Positions 9,420-17,388 of a stretch of 64,000 nucleotides of DNA are shown in pieces. The stretch is from Brachybacterium halotolerans. Lineage in GTDB: Bacteria > Actinomycetota > Actinomycetes > Actinomycetales > Dermabacteraceae. The stretch lies in NCBI RefSeq assembly GCF_016623465.1, contig NZ_JAEDAJ010000005.1:70381-134380 (forward strand). The letters are read 5' to 3'. The notes beneath the pieces are model-generated. The model worked only from the letters and a program-made list of their open reading frames with translations, made no database searches and had not been told where the DNA came from. Position 1 is the first letter of the stretch. Every line of letters starts with the position of its first letter. Position numbers and translations under genes: made by a program.

Positions 9420-10361
9420 ATGAAGATCCTGCTGCCGGACACGATGGACCTCGACCCCGACCTGCCCGAGGGGTGGGAGGCCGTCGTCGTCGACGCCCGC
9501 GAGCCGATCCCCGCCGAGCACCATGACGCCGAGGTCCTCGTGGTCTGGGGCTCCTCGCGCCGCCACCTCGAGTCGGCCGCGCGCGACCTGGGCTCTCTCC
9601 GCCTCGTGCAGTCCCTCGCCGCCGGGGTCGACGGGATCCTCGCCGCGGGCTTCGCCGAGGACGTGGTGATCGCGACCGGCGCCGGCCTGCACTCGCGCAC
9701 CGTGAGCGAGCACGCCCTCGCCCTGCTGCTCACGCTCGTGCGCCGCCTGCCCGAGGCGCGCATCGCCCAGGAGCACCACGAGTGGTCCGGCGAGCTCGGC
9801 GGCCTGCAGCCCCTCCATCCCGAAGGCCGCCTCACCACCCTGCTCGACGCCCGCGTGCTGATCTGGGGCTTCGGCGAGATCGGGCAGACCCTCGCCCCGA
9901 TCCTCGCCGCGCTCGGCGCGCACGTGCGTGGGGTCGCCCGCAGTGCGGGGGAGCGCTCCGGCTTCGAGGTCATCGCGGCGGACGACGTCATCTCCGCCCT
10001 GCCGTCGACCGACGTCCTCATCGACATCCTCCCGGCCTCCCAGGAGACCGCGGGGGCCGTCGGCCGAGAGGTCCTGGACGCCCTGCCGGACCACGCGATC
10101 CTCGTGAACGTGGGACGCGGGGCGACCGTCGACCAGAGCGCCCTCCTCGAGGCCCTCGAGGAGGGACGCCTGGGCGCCGCCGGCATCGACGTCACCGATC
10201 CCGAGCCACTCCCGGCCGACGACCCGCTGTGGGGAGCGCCGCGACTGCTGATCACGCCCCACGGCGCGGGCGGACGCCCCGTCGGCGCCGACGAGCGGAT
10301 CGCGCGGAATGTCCGCTCGCTCACGCTCGGCGAGGAGATCCTGCACACCACCGCGCGCTGA
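9420..10361 (+). CDS. D-isomer-specific 2-hydroxyacid dehydrogenase
   Basis: The 313-residue protein shows the NAD-binding motif GFGEIG (150-155) and the catalytic triad of the family: Arg233 in VGRGATVD, Glu262 in DPEPLP, and His281 in TPHGAGG. It should interconvert a 2-hydroxy acid and a 2-keto acid with NAD(P)H. The exact substrate (glyoxylate, hydroxypyruvate or phosphoglycerate-like) is not determined, and no ACT domain is present, so it is not SerA. ATG 9420 is set by the leaderless promoter. Confidence 0.9.
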   Translation: MKILLPDTMDLDPDLPEGWEAVVVDAREPIPAEHHDAEVLVVWGSSRRHLESAARDLGSLRLVQSLAAGVDGILAAGFAEDVVIATGAGLHSRTVSEHALALLLTLVRRLPEARIAQEHHEWSGELGGLQPLHPEGRLTTLLDARVLIWGFGEIGQTLAPILAALGAHVRGVARSAGERSGFEVIAADDVISALPSTDVLIDILPASQETAGAVGREVLDALPDHAILVNVGRGATVDQSALLEALEEGRLGAAGIDVTDPEPLPADDPLWGAPRLLITPHGAGGRPVGADERIARNVRSLTLGEEILHTTAR

Positions 10362-10614
10362 GCCCGGCCGCCCCTCCGCGCACCTGGTCCCGGACTTAGG
10401 CGCTCCGACTCCGCTGCCCACGAACGCCGCGCGAGCCGCCGCGCGGCCGTCCCACCTGCATGGATGGGCGGCCGCCTCGGGGGGAGTCGGGGTGCCATCG
10501 CGCCACGGAGCGCGGCCGCCCGCGCCGTCGTCCGCCGGATCCCACGCCCCGGCGATCGCACCGGGTCGCAGGTTAAAGTGAAGGGATTTTGTCCCGCGCC
10601 CCCACCGTACGAAA

Positions 10615-10639
10615 GGCCAGGCGGCCGCGCCTCCTGGCC
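10615..10639 (+). promoter_or_regulatory. hairpin just upstream of BCCT start
   Basis: GGCCAGG (10615-10621) pairs with CCTGGCC (10633-10639) around an 11-base GC-rich loop, 12 bases before the ATG at 10652. No Shine-Dalgarno follows it. A TTAAAG-like -10 at about 10573 would give a leader of about 70 bases. A role in translation control is a guess. Confidence 0.3.
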
Positions 10640-10651
10640 GCACACCCCTGT

Positions 10652-12352
10652 ATGAGCAGCGACACCGATACCCATCAGCTCCTCGAGCAGCTCGATGCCG
10701 CGAAGGCCTCTGCCGAGAACTCGCCGCCCTGCCGCAAGGGGCTCGACAAGTTCGTCTTCTTCCCCGCCGCGATCCTCGCCGTCGCCTTCGTCCTCTGGGG
10801 CGTCATCAGCCCCACCGGCCTCGGCGGCGTCGCCACCTCGATGCTCAACGGCACCATGTCGAACTTCGGCTGGCTGTTCGTCATCGCCGGCTCCGTGTTC
10901 ACCGTCTTCGTCATCGTGGTCGCCTTCAGCCGCTTCGGCTCGATCCCGCTGGGCAAGGACGACGAGGAGCCCGAGTTCAAGACCAGCTCCTGGATCGCGA
11001 TGATGTTCGCGACCGGCATGGGCATCGGCCTCATCTTCTACGGCGTGGGCGAGCCGCTCTTCTTCTACCTCTCCCCTCCGCCCAACACGGTCGAGCCGGA
11101 GGCCGCGCAGGCCGCCGCCACCGCCATGGGCCAGACGGCCTTCCACTGGACCCTGTATCCGTGGGCGATGTACGCGATCGTCGGCCTCGGCGTCGCGTAC
11201 GGCTCGTTCCGCCTGGGCCGCTCCCAGCTGTTCTCCTCGATGTTCACCGGCCTGTTCGGCGAGCGCGCCGTGAACGGCGTCGGCGGGAAGATCATCAACA
11301 TCCTGGCGATCCTCGCGACCCTGTTCGGCTCCGCCTGCTCCCTGGGCCTGGGCGCCCTGCAGATCGGCGGCGGCATCACCGCCTCCGGCCTCATGGACAA
11401 GGTCACCAGCCCGATCCTCGTGATCATCATCGCGGTGCTCACCGCGTGCTTCGTGGCCTCCGCGGTCTCGGGCATCGAGAAGGGCATCCAGATGCTCTCG
11501 AACATCAACATGGTGCTCGCGGTGCTGCTGGCGATCATCGTGTTCATCGGCGGGCCCACCCTGTTCATCCTGAACATCATTCCGTCCACCATCGGCGAGT
11601 TCATCAAGGACCTGCCGCAGATGGCCTCGCGCACCTCCGCGAACGGCGGCGGCGACGTGCAGACCTGGCTGTCCACCTGGACCGCCTTCTACTGGGCGTG
11701 GTGGATCTCCTGGTCGCCCTTCGTGGGCCTGTTCATCGCCCGCATCTCCCGCGGCCGCACCGTGCGCCAGTTCGTCACCGGCGTGCTGCTGGTGCCCTCG
11801 GGCATCTCGATCCTGTGGTTCGCGATCTTCGGCGGAGGGGCCATCGGCCTGCAGGAGCGCGCCGAGCAGGCCGGCGACGCCGCGAAGAAGCTCGCCCAGA
11901 CCGGCGACGACATCAACTTCGACACCGTGCTGTTCGACCTGCTGAACCACATGCCGGTGCCGCACTGGGTGTACATCATCCTGGTCGTGCTCTCGGTGGT
12001 CCTGGTCGCGATCTTCTTCGTCACGGGCGCGGACTCCGCCTCGATCGTCATGGGCGGTCTCGCCGAGAACGGCGCTGAGGAGCCGCGCAAGTTCCAGGTC
12101 ATCTTCTGGGGCGTCGCCACCGGCGCCGTCGCGGCGGTGATGCTGCTCGCGGGCGGCGACGATCCTGCTGAGGCCCTGAACGGCCTGAAGAACATCACCA
12201 TCGTCTCGGCCCTGCCCTTCGTGATCGTGATGCTGCTGCTGTGCATCTCGATCTGGAAGGACATGTCCAAGGATCCGCTGGTGCTGCAGAACCGCCTCGC
12301 GCGCCGTGCTCGTCGACTCGGTCTCGGCCGGCATCGACATGCACGACGGTGA
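10652..12352 (+). CDS. BCCT-family betaine/choline/carnitine transporter (frameshifted C-terminus)
   Basis: The 566-residue membrane protein carries the BCCT hallmarks: GMGIGLIFYGVGEP in an early helix and WTAFYWAWWISWSPFVG followed by IARISRGRT in the central signature, with twelve predicted helices. It should import betaine-type osmolytes with Na+ or H+. After about 12295 the reading frame loses high GC3 and ends in an Arg-rich tail, while the +1 frame continues with good codon use to 12572. A one-base frameshift in the cytoplasmic tail is therefore likely. ATG 10652 is chosen because earlier codons lack coding character; no clear ribosome site is present. Confidence 0.88.
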   Translation: MSSDTDTHQLLEQLDAAKASAENSPPCRKGLDKFVFFPAAILAVAFVLWGVISPTGLGGVATSMLNGTMSNFGWLFVIAGSVFTVFVIVVAFSRFGSIPLGKDDEEPEFKTSSWIAMMFATGMGIGLIFYGVGEPLFFYLSPPPNTVEPEAAQAAATAMGQTAFHWTLYPWAMYAIVGLGVAYGSFRLGRSQLFSSMFTGLFGERAVNGVGGKIINILAILATLFGSACSLGLGALQIGGGITASGLMDKVTSPILVIIIAVLTACFVASAVSGIEKGIQMLSNINMVLAVLLAIIVFIGGPTLFILNIIPSTIGEFIKDLPQMASRTSANGGGDVQTWLSTWTAFYWAWWISWSPFVGLFIARISRGRTVRQFVTGVLLVPSGISILWFAIFGGGAIGLQERAEQAGDAAKKLAQTGDDINFDTVLFDLLNHMPVPHWVYIILVVLSVVLVAIFFVTGADSASIVMGGLAENGAEEPRKFQVIFWGVATGAVAAVMLLAGGDDPAEALNGLKNITIVSALPFVIVMLLLCISIWKDMSKDPLVLQNRLARRARRLGLGRHRHARR

Positions 12353-12572
12353 GGTGTTCCAGCTGCGCACCCACCCCGCGCCCTCGGACTCCGACAGCGA
12401 GCCCGCGCTCGTGCCCACCGGCCGTCGGGCTGACGGGACCCCGGCGAGGTACGCCGTCGCCGACGGGGAGAACACCCATCGGGCCGACGCCCCGGCGGGT
12501 GACACGGCCGATGCTCCGAGCGACGCCTCGGCGGACGCCGACGAGAAGGACAAGGGCACGGACGAGCGCTGA
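12306..12572 (+). other. out-of-frame C-terminal tail of the BCCT transporter
   Basis: In the +1 frame relative to the transporter, 88 acidic, Asp/Ala-rich codons (opening LVDSVSAGIDMHDGEVFQL) show strong GC3. The MHDGEVF stretch resembles the regulatory cytoplasmic tail of BCCT proteins. Removing one C near 12301 would join the frames. It is either a real disrupting mutation or a base-calling error, and not an independent gene. Confidence 0.65.
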
Positions 12573-12617
12573 GCGCCCGAGCCCGAGCTCGACCCGAGGG
12601 ACCACCTCGGACGCACG

Positions 12618-12653
12618 GGAGCCCCCGATCCGCCGCAGCGGGTCGGGGGCTCC
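12618..12653. terminator. bidirectional hairpin terminator
   Basis: GGAGCCCCCGA (12618-12628) pairs perfectly with TCGGGGGCTCC (12643-12653), and inner CCGC/GCGG pairing extends the stem to about 16 bp. It sits between the BCCT gene and the convergent nucleosidase. There is no long T run, as is common in high-GC actinobacteria. Confidence 0.7.
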
Positions 12654-12689
12654 TGAATGTGCGGGGTGGGGAGAAGGGGGCCCGCCCGC

Positions 12690-13517
12690 TCAGCCCGCCG
12701 CCACGTCCTCGAGCAGCCGGCAGACGGCGCGGGCCGACGTCTCGGCGACCACGTCGAGCTCGAGATGGAACTGCTCGTCGGCCTCCGGCCCGCAGAGGTC
12801 CGAGATCGCGCGCATCGCGAGGAACGGCACCCCCAGCGAGGAGCAGGTCTGGGCGATCGCCGTGGACTCCATGTCGGCGCTGAGGGCGCCGGGGAAGCGC
12901 TCACGCATCGGAGCGGCGATCTCGGCGGTCACGAAGGCGTCGCCGGAGAGCATGAGACCGCGGCGCACCCCGTGCGCGCTCGCCGCCTCCTCGGCCGCGC
13001 GCGCCGCGAGGTCCACCAGGCGCGGATCGGTGCGGAAGCGCTCGGGGCCGCCGGGCACCTGGCCGGGCGCATAGCCGAAGGCGGTCGCATCGGCGATCGA
13101 ATAGGTGAAGGACTCCCCGATCACGAGCGTGCCCACGCCGATCCCGGAGGCGAGGCCACCCGCCGAGCCCGCGCTGATCACCAGGCGCGGCCGCTGGGTG
13201 AGGATGCCCCAGGTCGCCGCGGCCGTCGCCGCGCTGATGCCGATCCCGCTGGTCGCGACCACGGCGTGGAGCCCGCCCAGGGTGCCCGCCCAGGCGTGGG
13301 CCGGGGCCGACAGCGGGAGATCGACGCGGCGCGGGGAGAGCATGCGCTCGACCAGCGGCGAGGCCTCCTCGTCCATCGCGGCGAGGATCAGGACGGGGCC
13401 GTTCCCTGGGAGGACAGGGCGCTCGGCGCCGGGGCCGACGGCAGGACCGACGGCGGGGTCGGCGTCGGGGTCCGCGGCGGGGGAGTGCGCGCCCGAGGGC
13501 GTGGTGGAGGACGTCAT
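12690..13517 (-). CDS. mtnN: 5'-methylthioadenosine/S-adenosylhomocysteine nucleosidase
   Basis: The 275-residue protein has an extra Ala/Pro/Asp-rich N-terminus of about 40 residues before the family start (VLILAAMDEEAS). The phosphorylase/nucleosidase core follows, with SAGSAGGL, the substrate-binding ADMESTAIA segment and the RAISD motif carrying the catalytic Asp. It hydrolyses MTA and SAH to adenine plus thioribose derivatives in methionine salvage. The leaderless -10 at 13525 supports the long start at 13517, so the N-terminal extension appears real. Confidence 0.88.
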   Translation of the reverse strand: MTSSTTPSGAHSPAADPDADPAVGPAVGPGAERPVLPGNGPVLILAAMDEEASPLVERMLSPRRVDLPLSAPAHAWAGTLGGLHAVVATSGIGISAATAAATWGILTQRPRLVISAGSAGGLASGIGVGTLVIGESFTYSIADATAFGYAPGQVPGGPERFRTDPRLVDLAARAAEEAASAHGVRRGLMLSGDAFVTAEIAAPMRERFPGALSADMESTAIAQTCSSLGVPFLAMRAISDLCGPEADEQFHLELDVVAETSARAVCRLLEDVAAG

Positions 13518-13524
13518 GCCGTGC

Positions 13525-13530
13525 AGGCTA
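13525..13530 (-). promoter_or_regulatory. -10 element TAGCCT of mtnN
   Basis: TAGCCT ends 7 bases before the ATG at 13517 on the minus strand. Confidence 0.55.
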
Positions 13531-13587
13531 CCTGCGGCTCGGAGTCGCTAGGCTGGTGGGGACCGAGCCCACCGCACAGGAGACGTG

Positions 13588-14499
13588 ATGAGTCGTATCC
13601 GCGACGCCGCGATCATGGCAGGACGCACCGTGCGCCGGCTGCCTCTGCCGAAGGCCTTCTACACCCATACGCTGCGCGAGGCGCGCCGCCCGATGCCCGG
13701 CGGCGGTGTCCTCAAGCGCCATGCGGTGGACGTGGAGATGATCGACCGCACCCGCTGCGTCTGGCTCGACCGCCACCACGCCTCGAACGGCGTGATCGTC
13801 CACCTGCACGGCGGCGCCTTCCTCTCCGGCCCGTTCCCGGGCGACTGGGCATGGCTCTCCCGCCAGGCCGACGCCCAGCAGTGCGCGGGCCTCCTCGTGG
13901 ACTACCGCACCGCGCCGGACCACCAGCACCCCGTCGCCCTCGAGGACGTCGAGGCCGTGCTCGCACGCCTCGCCGGCTCCGGTGCGCTCGGCGAGGCGCC
14001 CTGGGTGCTCTCGTGCCACAACGCGGGGGCCGCGCTCGCGCTCGCCGTCGTGCGCCGCATCCGCGACGGCGTCGGCCCGCTGGCCGACATCCCCGAGCCC
14101 GCGCTGGTCGTGCTCATGTCCCCCTGGGCGGACCTCGAGCTCGCCAACACCGGCATGACCGAGACAGGACGGCGGGACTTCCCGCAGGAGCGGCGTCTGC
14201 TCACCCTCGCCGCGCAGTCCTACGCGGGCCGCACGCCCCTGGACGACCAGGACCTCTCCCCGGTCAACGCCCACCTCCACGACCTGCCGCCGATCCACCT
14301 CAGCGTGGGCACGGACGACATCTTCCTCACCGATGCCCGCGTGCTGCGCCTGCAGCTCGAGGAGGCCGGCCCCGAGGTCTCCTACCGGGAGATCCACGGG
14401 CGCCTCGCCTTCCTCTCGGGTCTGCGGCCGGGCGAGGAGATGGGGCGTCTGCTCACCGAGCAGCGCGCGGCGATCGCGAAGGCGCTCGGCACGGACTGA
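13588..14499 (+). CDS. HSL-like alpha/beta hydrolase fold protein lacking the nucleophile serine
   Basis: The 303-residue protein has the oxyanion motif HLHGGAF and the acid-loop region VGTDDIFLTDA of hormone-sensitive-lipase-type esterases, and a plausible His in EIHGRLAF. The usual GDSAGG nucleophile elbow reads CHNAGA: Asn replaces the catalytic Ser and Cys replaces the first Gly. It is therefore probably inactive as a classical esterase, or has a changed role. AGGAG at 13579-13583 supports ATG 13588; GTG 13585 is adjacent. It is divergent from mtnN. Confidence 0.75.
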   Translation: MSRIRDAAIMAGRTVRRLPLPKAFYTHTLREARRPMPGGGVLKRHAVDVEMIDRTRCVWLDRHHASNGVIVHLHGGAFLSGPFPGDWAWLSRQADAQQCAGLLVDYRTAPDHQHPVALEDVEAVLARLAGSGALGEAPWVLSCHNAGAALALAVVRRIRDGVGPLADIPEPALVVLMSPWADLELANTGMTETGRRDFPQERRLLTLAAQSYAGRTPLDDQDLSPVNAHLHDLPPIHLSVGTDDIFLTDARVLRLQLEEAGPEVSYREIHGRLAFLSGLRPGEEMGRLLTEQRAAIAKALGTD

Positions 14500-14534
14500 G
14501 CGGCCGACTGACGCCGACTCACTGAGCGGCCGAC
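14495..14534. repeat. 14-bp direct repeat spanning a stop codon
   Basis: ACTGAGCGGCCGAC occurs at 14495-14508, where it includes the TGA of the hydrolase gene, and again at 14521-14534. Confidence 0.8.
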
Positions 14535-14571
14535 GGGCCGATGGTGCGTTCCGGTCGCGCCGACGGGCAGA

Positions 14572-15279
14572 TCAGCCCTCGATGATGACGAGCGAGGCGC
14601 CGCTGCTGGGCTGAGGGGCCCAGCGGCGCGCCGGCACGGTGCGCAGCAGTCCCAGCACCAGCAGGGCGTTGCCCGCGATGTAGGAGCCCATCACCCACAG
14701 GTCGGACTCGGGGATCCAGGCGCCCGGCAGGAACCAGGACATCCCCAGCACGGAGCTCGAGAGCAGCAGCAGGGTGCCGCCGATCCAGGTCAGCGGGTTC
14801 ACGCCGGCCGAGAGGAAGGCGACGGCGGCGAGCACCAGCGCGTAGACGACCAGCAGCGGGAGCAGGCTCCCGGCGCCTCCCGCGCACGCGAGGAACAGCC
14901 CGATGACCACGCCTCCGTAGGGGATCGCGAGCAGCAGGTGCAGCCCGTCGAGCTCGCGCAGCCAGTACGGGGCGAGCGTGGCCGCGTAGACGATGAGCGC
15001 GAGCAGGAACAGCACGGAGGTCGCGCCGTGCGCCCACGGCGTGAAGCCAGGGGCGATGTCGGCGAGGAAGGCCAGGGCGAGCGCGAAGGTGAGGCGCTTG
15101 GCCATGCGCTGGGTGAGCGAGAGCGCGCTGAGGACCGCGACGATGAGCGCGGGCGCCAGCAGGGCCTTGGTGGCCAGCGCGAGGGCGCCGGTGTTCGTCA
15201 CGAGGGCGATCATGTGCAGGACGGCCGCGACGATGTAGACCGCCCACGCGGCCGCATGCGTCCTCCGGCTTCTCACCAC
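14572..15279 (-). CDS. YhhN/TMEM86 family membrane protein, putative lysoplasmalogenase
   Basis: The 235-residue product has about eight hydrophobic helices and the overall pattern of YhhN proteins, some of which hydrolyse lysoplasmalogens. Acidic motifs are weak (LADIAPGF, LRELDG), so catalytic function is uncertain. The leaderless -10 at 15286 places the start at GTG 15279, two codons inside the longest frame at 15285. It converges on the alpha/beta hydrolase gene. Tandem repeats about 50-80 bases upstream may be a regulator site. Confidence 0.65.
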   Translation of the reverse strand: MVRSRRTHAAAWAVYIVAAVLHMIALVTNTGALALATKALLAPALIVAVLSALSLTQRMAKRLTFALALAFLADIAPGFTPWAHGATSVLFLLALIVYAATLAPYWLRELDGLHLLLAIPYGGVVIGLFLACAGGAGSLLPLLVVYALVLAAVAFLSAGVNPLTWIGGTLLLLSSSVLGMSWFLPGAWIPESDLWVMGSYIAGNALLVLGLLRTVPARRWAPQPSSGASLVIIEG

Positions 15280-15285
15280 CGTCAC

Positions 15286-15291
15286 AGGTTA
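15286..15291 (-). promoter_or_regulatory. -10 element TAACCT of YhhN gene
   Basis: TAACCT ends 6 bases before GTG 15279. The upstream GTG at 15285 would abut the hexamer directly and is therefore rejected as the start. Confidence 0.5.
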
Positions 15292-15336
15292 CGAAGCGCC
15301 GGCGCGTGATGACCAGCGACTTCTGTACCGCAGCAG

Positions 15337-15373
15337 GACACGGTTCGGTCACGAACGGACACGGTTCCGTCAC
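15337..15373. repeat. two 16-bp direct repeats, 21-bp period
   Basis: GACACGGTTCGGTCAC (15337-15352) and GACACGGTTCCGTCAC (15358-15373) differ by one base and are 21 bp apart. They share CGGTTCCGTCA with the repeats upstream of the response regulator at 32114. A candidate operator for an OmpR-type regulator. Confidence 0.6.
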
Positions 15374-15427
15374 GGCGGCGACGAACATGCACCCATGACC
15401 GGACATGCCGGATTCCCGGGCCGGTCG

Positions 15428-17167
15428 TCACATGCGCTGCGGCGCGCGCACCCCCAGCGCGTCGAGCCCTTCGACCAGGACCCGCTCGGTGAGCTCGGCG
15501 AGCGCGAGACGGCCCGCGCGAACCTCGCCGTCGGACTCCTTGAGGATCGGGGACGCGTCGTAGAAGGCCGTGAAGGCCTGTGCGAGGGAGAACAGGTAGG
15601 CGCACAGCCGGTGCGGCTCGTACGCGGCACCGACCTGCTCGAGCGTGGGACCGAACTGCAGCAGCTCGAGGGCGAGCGCCCGCTCGGCGTCGTTCTCGAC
15701 GCGGGGGGCGGGGCCGGCGGTGACGCCCTGCTCGGCGGCGCGCCGCGAGATCGAGCGGATGCGCGCGACCGCGTACTGCAGGTAGGGGGCGGTGTTGCCG
15801 GTGAGGGCGAGCATCCGCTCGAGGTCGAAGACGTAGTCGGAGTCGTGCGCGGTCGAGAGGTCCGCGTACTTCACGCCGCCGATGCCCACGGCGTGCGCGA
15901 TCTCGGCGCGCTCGTCCTCGGGCAGGTCGGGGCGCAGCTCGTCGATGACGCCGCGGGCGGTCTGCACGGCCTCCTCGAGCAGGGACATCAGGCGCAGCGA
16001 GGTGCCCGAGCGGGTGCGCAGGATCTTCCCGTCCTCGCCCAGCACCGAGCCGATCTTCACGTGCGTCGCCTCGACGGCGTCCGTGAGCCAGCCCGCCTCG
16101 CGCGCGGTCTCGAAGACCATGTTCATGTGCAGCTCCTGCGCGGTGCCGATCACGTAGGCGATGCGGTCGGCGCGCAGGTCCTGGATGCGATGGCGGATGG
16201 CGGCGAGGTCGGTCGTGCCGTACCCGTAGCCGCCGTCGGACTTGCGGATGATCAGCGGCAGCGGCTTCTCGTCGCGGCCGATGAAGCCCTCGGGGAACAC
16301 GCACAGCGCCCCGTCGGAGATCCGGGCGAGGCCGTCGGCCTCGAGCTGCTTCGCGACGATCTCGAGCTGGTCGTTGTAGCTGGATTCCCCGGCGAGGTCG
16401 TCGTCCGTGAGGGTCACGTCCAGCATGTCGTAGATGCGGTGGAAGTACTGCTTGGACAGCTCCACCAGTCGGGTCCAGATCTCCAGGGTCTGCTGGTCCC
16501 CGGCCTGCAGGGTGACCACGCGGGAGCGCGCGCGGTCCGCGAAGGCGGAGTCGCCGTCGAACTTCGCGCGGGCGTGCTGGTAGAAGGCGTTGGGGTCGCT
16601 CTCCAGGAGCTTCGCCTCGTCGCCGTCCTCGCCCACGTCCAGGAGGTGCTCGATGAGCATGCCGAAGGGCGTGCCCCAGTCGCCGATGTGGTTCTGGCGC
16701 ACGACGGTGTGGCCGAGCTTCTCGAGGGTGCGCGCGAGGGCGTCGCCCACGACCGTGGTGCGCAGGTGGCCGACGTGCATCTCCTTGGCGACGTTCGGCG
16801 CCGAGTAGTCGATGACCACGGTGTCGGCGTGGTCGGGCGCGGGGATGCCCAGGTGCGCATCAGGGAGGGCGAGCTCGGCCGCCTGGTTGCCGATCCAGTC
16901 CGTGCGCAGGCGGATGTTGAGGAAGCCGGGCCCGGCGATCTCCGGGGTCTCGGCGAGCCCGGTGAGGTCGACGGCGTCCAGGATCTGCTGGGCCACGTCC
17001 CGGGGCTTCGCGCCCACGCGCTTCGCGAGGCCCATCGCCGCGTTGCACTGGAAGTCGGCGAACTGCGAGGGGCGGATGATCGGATCCGCGTCGCGGAACT
17101 CCTCCCCGAAGGCCTGGGCGAAGGCGGACTGGAAGCGCTCGGTGAGCGCGAGCTCGGGTGCTGGCAT
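15428..17167 (-). CDS. argS: arginyl-tRNA synthetase
   Basis: The 579-residue class I synthetase has an N-terminal Arg-tRNA synthetase additional domain (about 8-90), the HIGH-like motif HVGHLRTT after SAPNVAKEM (about 123-140), an arginine-binding GTAQELHM region, and a C-terminal anticodon-binding DALR helical domain ending in the usual Met. It charges tRNA-Arg. ATG 17167 follows a TACGCT hexamer by 7 bases and also has GGGAGG in between. The longer frame upstream runs antisense to the next gene and is not used. Confidence 0.96.
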   Translation of the reverse strand: MPAPELALTERFQSAFAQAFGEEFRDADPIIRPSQFADFQCNAAMGLAKRVGAKPRDVAQQILDAVDLTGLAETPEIAGPGFLNIRLRTDWIGNQAAELALPDAHLGIPAPDHADTVVIDYSAPNVAKEMHVGHLRTTVVGDALARTLEKLGHTVVRQNHIGDWGTPFGMLIEHLLDVGEDGDEAKLLESDPNAFYQHARAKFDGDSAFADRARSRVVTLQAGDQQTLEIWTRLVELSKQYFHRIYDMLDVTLTDDDLAGESSYNDQLEIVAKQLEADGLARISDGALCVFPEGFIGRDEKPLPLIIRKSDGGYGYGTTDLAAIRHRIQDLRADRIAYVIGTAQELHMNMVFETAREAGWLTDAVEATHVKIGSVLGEDGKILRTRSGTSLRLMSLLEEAVQTARGVIDELRPDLPEDERAEIAHAVGIGGVKYADLSTAHDSDYVFDLERMLALTGNTAPYLQYAVARIRSISRRAAEQGVTAGPAPRVENDAERALALELLQFGPTLEQVGAAYEPHRLCAYLFSLAQAFTAFYDASPILKESDGEVRAGRLALAELTERVLVEGLDALGVRAPQRM

Positions 17168-17174
17168 GCCTCCC

Positions 17175-17180
17175 AGCGTA
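17175..17180 (-). promoter_or_regulatory. -10 element TACGCT of argS
   Basis: TACGCT ends 7 bases before the ATG at 17167 on the minus strand. Confidence 0.55.
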
Positions 17181-17289
17181 CCCAGGCACGGCCCGCACGA
17201 GCACGCCCGCGAGCAGGCATGCGACCGCGGCCACGCTCCCGGCCCGTCGGCCGACGGCGCGCCCCGGACGGACGCACCGCCTCCCCGCC

Positions 17290-17295
17290 TAGAAT
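17290..17295 (+). promoter_or_regulatory. -10 element TAGAAT of the 17389 gene
   Basis: TAGAAT would give a leader of about 87 bases. GGGAGGG at 17378-17384 then serves the ATG at 17389, making this one of the leadered genes. Confidence 0.4.
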
Positions 17296-17388
17296 CGGCC
17301 CGCAGAAGGCCCCGGAGCCCGGCGTCGTCCGACGACGACGGATCGGGCAGGATCGGGGCCGCAGGGTCGAGGAGCAGGGAGGGACCGG

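Noticed and set aside
9407-12904. 1165-codon minus-strand open frame
   Set aside because: Antisense to the dehydrogenase and BCCT genes, low-complexity product, no start signal.
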